64,000 bases of DNA from Streptomyces sp. NRRL S-350 (lineage in GTDB: Bacteria > Actinomycetota > Actinomycetes > Streptomycetales > Streptomycetaceae): NCBI RefSeq assembly GCF_000719705.1, contig NZ_JOHO01000001.1, positions 186,001 to 250,000 of the forward strand, read 5' to 3'. This document shows positions 57,739-64,000 of this stretch, piece by piece (positions within the stretch are counted from its first letter, which is position 1; each line of letters starts with the position of its first letter). A program made the translations under genes and the position numbers. The notes under the pieces were generated by a model. That model was not told where the DNA came from and did no database searches. It saw nothing but the letters and a program-made list of their open reading frames with translations.

Positions 57739-58161
57739 CTATGCGGCGAGCGAACCGACCCGGTCCAAGATCTCCTGCGCGCAGGCGAACGCTTCCCGCT
57801 TGTGCCCGTAGGAGGGAACCCGCAAGTGCATGCACTCGTGGGCAAGCGCGCGGTCGGCGTCCCCCCTCGTCGCCACCATGCTCAGGTTCATCACCATGAG
57901 CGGCGTCGCCAGACGGGCGCCGGGCTCTCCCCGGTAGACCTGGGCAACGTAGTGGGGGTGGAAGGCCAGGCCGGTGACCTCGGCGTACCAGGCGGTGTCG
58001 AAGGTGAGGGTGAACGGCCGCTCCGCCGCCTGGCGGAACAGCTCGGCGCGCCCCCGAAGCCAACGCGTGTCGACCGACAGTTGGGCCTCGCAGGGAGGGA
58101 GTCGGCTGAGCAGGGCCTCGTGCCGGGCGACGGTCAGCGGGTGCCCCCGGTGGGAGGTCAT
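57739..58161 (-). CDS. ImmA/IrrE-like zinc metallopeptidase
   Basis: 140 aa. ADRALAHECMHLRVPSYGHK carries HECMH (His108, Glu109, His112), a zinc-protease HExxH, and a Glu (123) a short distance on in REAFACAQE. The compact size and position directly behind an HTH repressor match ImmA-type proteases that cleave the partner repressor (ImmR) in ICEBs1-like elements. The ATG overlaps the repressor stop by four bases (ATGA). Peptidase activity and target are inferred. Confidence 0.7.
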   Translation of the reverse strand: MTSHRGHPLTVARHEALLSRLPPCEAQLSVDTRWLRGRAELFRQAAERPFTLTFDTAWYAEVTGLAFHPHYVAQVYRGEPGARLATPLMVMNLSMVATRGDADRALAHECMHLRVPSYGHKREAFACAQEILDRVGSLAA

Positions 58162-58724
58162 CGGGACTCACCACCCTCGCCGGCCGCCAGGCGCTGCGCC
58201 AGGTGGAGCAGGTCCTCGGTGGCCATACCGAAGTGGCCCGCCAGGCCCTCCAGGAGAGCGCCCTCCAGGACGAGGGGCGCCGGCCGAGACGCCTGACCGG
58301 CCACCGATGCGGCGTGGGCGGCCTCCACGGCGTCGCGTTGCACTCCGAAGAGTGCGGCGAGGCCCTCGGCCGCCTGCGGTGCCAGTGTCTTGGTGCGTCC
58401 CTGCTCGAGCATCGCGTACGTGCTGCGCTTGTGCCCCGCGGCCGCGGCCGCTGTCGGCTGGCTGACGCCCGAGCGCTCTCGCAGCTCCCGCAGTGTCACG
58501 ACGGTCGGCCGGCACAGGTCGGTGACCTGGCAGTCGAGGGCCTCGGCCAGGCGCGAGAGCGTGCCCGGGTCCGGCAGGCGCTCCTTGGCCTCGTACTGGT
58601 TCAGGACCGTCACGGTGACGGCGGTCTCGGAGGCCAGCTCGCTCGGGGTCCATCCACGCCGACCGCGGGCCTGCGCCAGGAGCCGGCCGTCGAAGCTGCT
58701 GACGCCGCGTCGCGTGGTCCGCAT
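58158..58724 (-). CDS. Double XRE-type HTH repressor (ImmR-like partner)
   Basis: 188 aa, ATG 58724 after GGAGGAGG. First HTH (about 12-66): LLAQARGRRGWTPSELASET and VTVLNQYEAKERLPDPGTLS. Second HTH (about 75-130): TLRELRERSGVSQPTAAAAA and STYAMLEQGRTKTLAPQAAE. A C-terminal helical part (EGALLEGLAGHFGMATEDLL) may serve dimerisation. Overlap with the HExxH gene points to a repressor/anti-repressor pair. It is a candidate controller of the iterated promoters. Confidence 0.85.
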   Translation of the reverse strand: MRTTRRGVSSFDGRLLAQARGRRGWTPSELASETAVTVTVLNQYEAKERLPDPGTLSRLAEALDCQVTDLCRPTVVTLRELRERSGVSQPTAAAAAGHKRSTYAMLEQGRTKTLAPQAAEGLAALFGVQRDAVEAAHAASVAGQASRPAPLVLEGALLEGLAGHFGMATEDLLHLAQRLAAGEGGESR

Positions 58725-58772
58725 GCCGGTACCTCCTCCGTTCCTTCGGCGCCGGCCCGGGCGCCGGCGGAG

Positions 58773-58797
58773 CGCCGCCGGCGAGCTGCCGGCGGCG
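58773..58797 (-). other. Intercistronic hairpin
   Basis: CGCCGCCGGC pairs with GCCGGCGGCG (10 bp, loop GAGCT) between the 58847 stop and the repressor ribosome binding site. Confidence 0.55.
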
Positions 58798-58846
58798 GGA
58801 CCATCATGCCAAGACGCTGCGGGCCGACCGGTTGCGGTGGCCGCGG

Positions 58847-59311
58847 TCACGAGAACTGCCCGTGCCACGAGTCGGAGTCCAGGGCGTCGAGCTGTGCTTC
58901 CTCCTCGCGGGTGAGCCGGTCGGTGAAGCGGTCCCAGCGTTGCAGTTCGGCCAGTTGGTCGCCTTCGGCCGGCTGCACGATCGCGGTCTCGCCGGACTGC
59001 AGGAGCAGTACGACGTCGCCGTTCTCCTCCAGGTGGGCCCGCGTCCAGCTCAGCCCCCGGCGCCGGGTCGCGCTGAGGTTGAACAGGTAGCCGAGGTCCG
59101 CGGACTCCGCTCCGCCGACGAGCGGCCGTATCCATATCAACTGCGGGTCGTCCTGGTCGACGCGGTGGTGACGGGCGAGGGCCTGCAGGAACACCTCGGC
59201 GCCCTCGTCGTCGAACACCCTGAGCTGTGCGCCGGCGTCGACCGGATCCCCGCTGCTGCTGTGACGGCCGGCGATGAGGTCAGCGAGCCGGGTCTGCCAG
59301 GTAGTGCTCAT
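58847..59311 (-). CDS. Hypothetical protein, 154 aa
   Basis: MSTTWQTRLADLIAGRHSSS, then LRVFDDEGAEVFLQALARHH and DVVLLLQSGETAIVQPAEGD. Acidic, alpha/beta, no Cys. Possibly an accessory or immunity protein of the large 59349 product upstream of it; this is speculation from position. Confidence 0.7.
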   Translation of the reverse strand: MSTTWQTRLADLIAGRHSSSGDPVDAGAQLRVFDDEGAEVFLQALARHHRVDQDDPQLIWIRPLVGGAESADLGYLFNLSATRRRGLSWTRAHLEENGDVVLLLQSGETAIVQPAEGDQLAELQRWDRFTDRLTREEEAQLDALDSDSWHGQFS

Positions 59312-59348
59312 GCGGACATTCTCCTTCTGTGCGGGTGGGCCTGTGGCC

Positions 59349-61607
59349 TCAGTGGTTGCTCTTCACGACGTCCTCGACGGGCTTGCCGCCGAGGTGGGTG
59401 ATGCCGCGGGCCTTGAACGACTCCAGCAGCGCCGTGCGCTGGTGCGCGTAGTGGCAGACGATGCGGCTGGGCGCCTCCTTGCCCAACAGGTCGATGCCGT
59501 CGCGGAACATGATTTCGTTGTTGGACGCGTTGTGCGTGGCGATCTTCAGGGGATCGCGGGTCAGTCCCGACGCCTTCTTCTTGTCCGGGCTGACCCCGTA
59601 CTTGTCGCCGTTGTAGGCGTAGTAGTCGGACCGGCGCATCAGGACGGACGGGTCGTCCCAGATCAGCTGGCCGCCGTAGCCCGACCCCGGGGTGCTCGAG
59701 ACGCGGAGGAAGACGGAGTTCGCCCCGCCCGTGTACTTGTCGGCCTGCTCGGACATGCCGACACCGCCGCCGATGCCCATGACCGCGCGCTTCTCCGTGG
59801 AAGCCAGCACCCCGGTGCCGAACAGGGCCACCATGTCGCCGCTGCCGATGCTGTGCGTCAGCGACCGGCCCTTGTACGCCTCCTTGATCTGCGCCGTCTT
59901 GCCCGTGACGTCGAACCGGGACCACGTCAGCCAGCCACCGGACGTCGCCGGCGTGGGGTCGTACCCGGAGCTGGCTGCCAGCGCGTCCCCGCTGTCGAAG
60001 CCGGTCGCCTTGGCGACGGCCTCCCTGAGCACCTTCACCTTCTTCGGCAGGACCTTCTGCGCGGCTTCCAGCTGGATGCGCTTGACCTGGTAGTGGAGCT
60101 CGTCCTCCCCCAGCCCGATCAGCGACTCGGCGCGCTGGTGCACGATCTCCTGGACCTGCAGGTCCTCCAGCCCCTTGGCCTCCTCGAAGGCCGCCTTCAT
60201 CCCGGGAGCGGTCGCCAGGTTCTGCGCAGTCACATTGTTGGACAGGTAGGTCCATTCGCCCTCGGCGGCCGTCATCGGGGCGTTGACCAGGTGCAGCTGC
60301 TCCAGCCGGTCGACGAGCTGCTTGCCGTGACCGGCGCCGACGGGCGCGTGGACCTCGAGCTGGCCGCGCATCGAGAACTCGGTGCTGTGCGGGTCGTTGG
60401 CCGCGTACGGCCGGTACACCGCGCTCCAGCCGTCGCCCAGGTCGATCGCGTACTCCTTCCCGTTCGCCTTGCTGCGGCTCTTCCCGTCCCAGGACGACTC
60501 ACCGCTCTCCCCGTCGAGCGAGGCCTTGATGCGGCTGGCGTCACGCAGCTGCGCGGTGAGCGTTCCCGGCTCCGGCTCGTCCGCCGGCGCCGGTATCTGC
60601 TTGGTCACCGTCTTGGTGACCGGCAGGCCGTGCGCATCGAAGTGCGCCATCGGCGCACCGCCGTTCTGGATCTTCTCTCCGACGGTGTTGACCTGGTCCA
60701 GGTAGTACTGGGCCATGGCCTTCTCGTCGTCCGTCAGGTTCGGCGAGGCAAGTACCGCGTTCACCGCGTCGAGGGCCTTCTGGTGCTTCTGGATCGAGGC
60801 CTCCGACATCGGGCCGCCGCCCTTGAGCTTGTGCTGCACCGAGGTCGTCGCCGCGGTCACCAGCTCGGCGAGCTTCGCCTTCTTGTCCAGCGCCAGCCGC
60901 TCCTTGGTCTCCTCCTCGACCTGGACGTCGACCATCTTGGTTCCCGACACGCTCAGCGCGTCGAGCAGCTTGCCCTCGGCCTCCTCGCTGACGTGCGCGA
61001 GCAGCACCTCGCGGGGCCCATCGGGGGAGAGGTAGGAGACCAGCGCCGCCTGCGAGTTGAGGAAGTCCTCTCCTCCGACCAGAATCGGCGTACCGAGAGC
61101 TGCGCCGGCCACCGGAGCGTCCGGAACGGGCGTCAGCGGCGGATCGACGTCCTCCGGCTCCTCCTCCGGCTCGTCCTCGGTCTCCTCCTCGAATGCGGGT
61201 CCGGCTCCGACTGCGCCTTCGGCTTCCTCCTCGGCGGCGGGGGTGAGGGCGGCGACCTCCTCCTCGGCCGGCTCGTGCACCTCGTGTTCATCAGCCTCGT
61301 CCACGGGAGCGCCCGCGGCCTCCGGTTGCTGCTGCTCCTCGGGCGCTGCGGTCGGCGGCATCTCACCGCCCGCCTGCCCGCCGAGCACCGGCTCACCGTC
61401 GGTGGTCCACACGCCGCCCTGCTCGGCGAGCGGCACCTCGCCGGTGAAGTCGGGCATCAGCATCGACGCCAGCAGCGCCGGGTCAATCTCGCTCACCGGC
61501 TCGGGGCCGGTAGCCGAGAGGTTCGGTGGCGCCGGTGGCGCCTCGGTCGAGACCGTCGGGGAGACGGCGTAGGACTCGTGGCTGCTCTTCGAGTTGGTGC
61601 CCATCAC
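59349..61607 (-). CDS. Large phage-type protein with ADP-ribosyltransferase-like C-terminus
   Basis: About 752 aa. A long acidic, Pro/Glu/Ala-rich N-terminal third, then coiled-coil helices, then a compact C-terminal region (last ~230 residues): SLTHSIGSGDMVALFGTGVL, ASTEKRAVMGIGGGVGMSEQ, TGGANSVFLRVSSTPGSGYG, NNEIMFRDGIDLLGKEAPSR. This block resembles the ADP-ribosyltransferase-like tail of actinophage MuF/portal-associated proteins; SVFLRV, an ST motif and NEIMF could be its Arg, Ser-Thr and Glu elements. Start is GTG 61607 (GTGA overlap) or ATG 61604. No MuF domain was identified. Confidence 0.6.
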   Translation of the reverse strand: MMGTNSKSSHESYAVSPTVSTEAPPAPPNLSATGPEPVSEIDPALLASMLMPDFTGEVPLAEQGGVWTTDGEPVLGGQAGGEMPPTAAPEEQQQPEAAGAPVDEADEHEVHEPAEEEVAALTPAAEEEAEGAVGAGPAFEEETEDEPEEEPEDVDPPLTPVPDAPVAGAALGTPILVGGEDFLNSQAALVSYLSPDGPREVLLAHVSEEAEGKLLDALSVSGTKMVDVQVEEETKERLALDKKAKLAELVTAATTSVQHKLKGGGPMSEASIQKHQKALDAVNAVLASPNLTDDEKAMAQYYLDQVNTVGEKIQNGGAPMAHFDAHGLPVTKTVTKQIPAPADEPEPGTLTAQLRDASRIKASLDGESGESSWDGKSRSKANGKEYAIDLGDGWSAVYRPYAANDPHSTEFSMRGQLEVHAPVGAGHGKQLVDRLEQLHLVNAPMTAAEGEWTYLSNNVTAQNLATAPGMKAAFEEAKGLEDLQVQEIVHQRAESLIGLGEDELHYQVKRIQLEAAQKVLPKKVKVLREAVAKATGFDSGDALAASSGYDPTPATSGGWLTWSRFDVTGKTAQIKEAYKGRSLTHSIGSGDMVALFGTGVLASTEKRAVMGIGGGVGMSEQADKYTGGANSVFLRVSSTPGSGYGGQLIWDDPSVLMRRSDYYAYNGDKYGVSPDKKKASGLTRDPLKIATHNASNNEIMFRDGIDLLGKEAPSRIVCHYAHQRTALLESFKARGITHLGGKPVEDVVKSNH

Positions 61608-64000
61608 TCAGCTCCGTGCTTCAGCGACGCCGCCTGCGGCATCTTCAAGTCCTTGACGAAGAACTCCGCGAACGACTTGCGGAGGTTCTGCTTGCGCTCG
61701 ACGGCGTGGTCGAGGAACGCCTCGGCGATCTGCTCCGTGCTGACCTTCGCAGCCGCGATGCCGTGCTTCTTGGCGGCCTGCTTGCGCATCGCGGGCACCC
61801 AGTGCACGCCACTGCCGGCCTTCGCGCCCTCGTACGCGGTGGAGTGCAGCATGGAGCGCCACTGGCTGTCCGGGATCGCCTCGAAGCTCTTGATCACAGG
61901 CTGCACGACGGCGTGGTTCACCTTGACGCCGTCGGCCAGGCCGCCGCTGAGTGCCGCGGAGTAGAGCTTCTGGTGGACCGGGTCGTACGACCCTCCACCG
62001 GAGGGGGCATAGCCGAGGGAGAGCTTGTCGCTGCCCCAGTGCTTGAACGCCTGCCCCCTGTCGATCTGCACCAGGCCGCCCGACGCGGTCCGCAGCACGT
62101 TGGCCTGGTGGCCGTCGTGGTCACCGACGATCCATGAGCCGACGTGGGAGCGCACGATCGAGTCGACGTCCGACTGCGACCACTTGTGCGGGTCGGACGC
62201 GAAGTGGCTGGCGCCCTTGAGCATCGGCTGGACACTGCCGACCTTGCCGCCGACTTCCTTGACGTATACCGGGACGGCGGGGACGCCGCCGAGCGAGAGA
62301 GCGTGGGAGGCGGCCGCCTCCGAGTGGGCGATCACCCCGCCGTTGTGGTCGGCCTTGAACAGCCAGCTGGAGCCGTCCGGCGCGGAGTGGAGCGTCTTGC
62401 TGTAGGTGCCGCCGAGGTTGGCGGGCGTGCCGGCGCCGAAACTCCACGAGCCGACGACGTCGGAGTCGATCCGGGCCGGCACGTCCTGGGCGGTGGCCTT
62501 GACCTGCTGGAGGCCGGCGATCAGTGCCTGGACCTTGCCGTTGAACGATCCCGGAGCGGCCGGCTTCTTCGGGGCCTTCGGGATCGGCTTCTTCGGTCCG
62601 GCCGTGGCGGCCTGGGCCAGTTGCTGCGCCTGCACGGGGCTGGCGCCCATCTTGATCGCGGCCTCGACCTTGCTCTCCTGGGTCAGCCCGCCGGCGCCCG
62701 CAGGACCCGCAGGCGGGGCGGACGTGGTGCCCGTGCTGCTCGCGAGCTTGGACTTGAGGGCGTTGACCGCCTCGTCGGAGGCGAGCGGGGATGCGGCCTT
62801 GGCGGCTGCGGCTGCCTGCTTCTTGGCCACTGTCGCCTGGACCTTCGCGTTGATCGCGTCCTTGTCCAGCGCGGGGTTGAAGCTTGCGGCGATGTAGCCC
62901 TGGAGCTGGGCACGGTTGGCCTTGCCCGGGTCCGGCATCCCCAGCTCGCCGGCCACCGCGCGCAGATCACCGACCTTCTGGTTCTTCGCCCAGGCGTTGA
63001 ACTCGGTGGTGAGCGCCTTCGGGTCGACCTGGTGGGTGTTGAGGAGCGCGGGGTTGGCGAAGCCGATGTCGACGGGAGACTGCAGGGTCTCGTGGATCCA
63101 CCCCTGCGCGTCCTGCTGCAGCGTGTGCAGCTCGCCGGTGCTCTTCGCCCAGGAGGCGACCTGGGCGGCGGCTTCGGGGCTGCCGGCCAGGTCGGGCAGC
63201 GTCAGCTCGGTGTGGATGTCCTGCTTGCCGCCCTGGTGGACGTCCAGGGCGTTGTCGAGCGCCTTGAGTTGGTCCTTCCGTGCCTGAGCGGTCGCCTTCA
63301 GCGCCTCTTTCTCAGCCTCGGGCGTCCCCGTGCGCAGCAGCCCGACGAGTTCGACCGGCTTGAGGTGCTGGGCTTCGGTCAGGGACATCTCCCCGGACGC
63401 CAGAGCGTCCTGGACCAGCGGCATCACGGTCGACTGGTTGATCTTGGCGACTGCGAGGGGGTCGCCGGTCCACACCTGGATCTGGTTCTTCGTCGTCTCC
63501 AGGTCGGGGGTGTCGGGCGAGTGCGCGGTCAGGACCTGCTTCTCCGCGTCGAGGAGGTTCTTCAGCTTGTCGCTGTCCAGCACACCCTTCGCGTAGGCCG
63601 CCTCGTGGCTCGCCTGGGTCCACGTGTCCACTGCGGCCTTGAACTGGTCCGGCGTCGCGGCCCACGTTCCGGCCGGCGCGTCGGGGGCGCCGCTGGTGCC
63701 CTCGATCTGCTGGAGGTCGGCCAGGGTCATTCCGCCGACCGTTTGTCCGGCCGCGAGCTGCTCGTATCTCTTCTGCGCGGCGGCCTGGATCTTCTGCTTG
63801 GACGGGATGTCGTCGTTGTAGTACGGGTCGAGCCAATGGACGAGGGGGTGCTGGCCCTTCCCGGACAGGCCGACCAGGGCCGGGTGTTCGAACCCCTTGG
63901 CGGCCGCGATCTGCTGCAGCTCTTCCGGGTCGAGCGTGTTGAGGTAGGCCAAGGACTGCGCGCGCAGGGCGTCGAGCTGCACCTTGACCTCTTCCTCGGA
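61604..64000 (-). CDS. Large protein with kinase-fold (HipA/PI-kinase-like) domain, truncated at window edge
   Basis: At least 798 aa; the frame runs open through the right edge. The N-terminal part is helical. From about 62450 to 61980 it has SSWLFKADHNGG (nucleotide-binding Lys), AHSEAAASHALSLGGVPAVP, GDHDGHQANVLRT (catalytic Asp/His/Asn) and VQIDRGQAFKHWG (metal-binding Asp). This is the residue order of HipA and PI3/4-kinase-like folds. Substrate unknown. It is directly upstream of, and coupled to, the ART-like gene. Confidence 0.65.
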   Translation of the reverse strand, partial: SEEEVKVQLDALRAQSLAYLNTLDPEELQQIAAAKGFEHPALVGLSGKGQHPLVHWLDPYYNDDIPSKQKIQAAAQKRYEQLAAGQTVGGMTLADLQQIEGTSGAPDAPAGTWAATPDQFKAAVDTWTQASHEAAYAKGVLDSDKLKNLLDAEKQVLTAHSPDTPDLETTKNQIQVWTGDPLAVAKINQSTVMPLVQDALASGEMSLTEAQHLKPVELVGLLRTGTPEAEKEALKATAQARKDQLKALDNALDVHQGGKQDIHTELTLPDLAGSPEAAAQVASWAKSTGELHTLQQDAQGWIHETLQSPVDIGFANPALLNTHQVDPKALTTEFNAWAKNQKVGDLRAVAGELGMPDPGKANRAQLQGYIAASFNPALDKDAINAKVQATVAKKQAAAAAKAASPLASDEAVNALKSKLASSTGTTSAPPAGPAGAGGLTQESKVEAAIKMGASPVQAQQLAQAATAGPKKPIPKAPKKPAAPGSFNGKVQALIAGLQQVKATAQDVPARIDSDVVGSWSFGAGTPANLGGTYSKTLHSAPDGSSWLFKADHNGGVIAHSEAAASHALSLGGVPAVPVYVKEVGGKVGSVQPMLKGASHFASDPHKWSQSDVDSIVRSHVGSWIVGDHDGHQANVLRTASGGLVQIDRGQAFKHWGSDKLSLGYAPSGGGSYDPVHQKLYSAALSGGLADGVKVNHAVVQPVIKSFEAIPDSQWRSMLHSTAYEGAKAGSGVHWVPAMRKQAAKKHGIAAAKVSTEQIAEAFLDHAVERKQNLRKSFAEFFVKDLKMPQAASLKHGAE

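Noticed and set aside
59274..61964. 896-codon rightward open frame opposite the ART-like gene
   Set aside because: It is the antisense shadow of the 59349 and 61604 genes; composition and lack of a ribosome binding site argue against coding.
1..64000. Origin of replication, partition genes, relaxase or tra genes
   Set aside because: No Rep, ParA/B, FtsK/TraB-type or relaxase motifs were seen; the TadZ ATPase is part of the pilus locus rather than a partition system.
1..64000. CRISPR arrays, tRNA or rRNA genes
   Set aside because: The repeated 16-mers are dispersed, promoter-placed and not regularly spaced; no cloverleaf or rRNA sequence was recognised.
59349..64000. Calling the region a phage head module
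   Set aside because: Only the ART-like tail resembles phage head-associated proteins; no portal, protease, capsid or terminase was seen.
1..64000. TTGCTTAA copies as attachment sites or transposon ends
   Set aside because: Each copy has a properly spaced -10 box and points at a start codon, so promoter function explains them better, though a role as recombination joint is kept as a possibility.

Overview
The window comes from a high-GC actinobacterium, almost certainly Streptomyces or a close relative. Coding regions have strongly GC-biased third positions, GTG and TTG starts are frequent, and neighbouring genes chain through 1-14 base overlaps. The content is accessory: dozens of small uncharacterised proteins, a plasmid-style Tad pilus locus, a second NAD-dependent DNA ligase, a putative DNA-modification cassette, an orphan DNA methyltransferase, a DraG-phosphatase fusion, an IS30 element and phage-type proteins. 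I read it as part of a large plasmid, phage-plasmid or integrative element. No replication, partition, relaxase, capsid or terminase gene was recognised, so the type of replicon is not settled.

Layout. 1-8.1 kb: a truncated AAA ATPase, a leftward run of unknown genes (324-4837), a compact divergent promoter region (4934-5011) and rightward unknown genes including a GNAT acetyltransferase (5139-8090). 8.2-19.8 kb: a leftward Tad/Flp pilus operon (lipoprotein, secreted Gly-rich protein, CpaB, TadZ, TadA, TadB, TadC, Flp, three TadE-like pseudopilins) ending in a membrane LysM protein with a C-terminal BTAD regulator domain. 20-24.2 kb: a double-HTH regulator, two membrane proteins, a secreted HNH nuclease and a lipoprotein. 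24.3-49.7 kb: cassettes of leftward genes including ligA (27.7-29.7), a DpdA-like/Mom-like/DUF4007/SRA-like cassette (32.6-37.5) and an N6-adenine methyltransferase (41.8-43.1). 50-53 kb: a rightward DraG-phosphatase fusion and an intact IS30 element. 53-64 kb: HTH proteins with internal repeats, a Gp88-type phage gene, an ImmR/ImmA-like repressor-protease pair, an ADP-ribosyltransferase-like protein and a truncated kinase-fold protein.

The most striking structure is a promoter used over and over. Sixteen copies of TTGCTTAAnTCTATGA (minor variations), each exactly 17 bp ahead of a TAnnnT-type -10 box in nearly every case, stand in front of almost every accessory transcription unit outside the Tad and 20-24 kb blocks. 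The conserved bases continue from the -35 hexamer into the spacer, which is what a shared operator or activator site looks like. In at least three places the TTAA of the -35 box is also the stop codon of the preceding cassette. One copy carries a second, perfectly inverted half-site. This looks like an element-wide regulon of stacked 'moron'-like cassettes. The double-HTH proteins, especially the HTH/HExxH pair at 57.7-58.7 kb, are the best candidates for its controller, but that link is inference.
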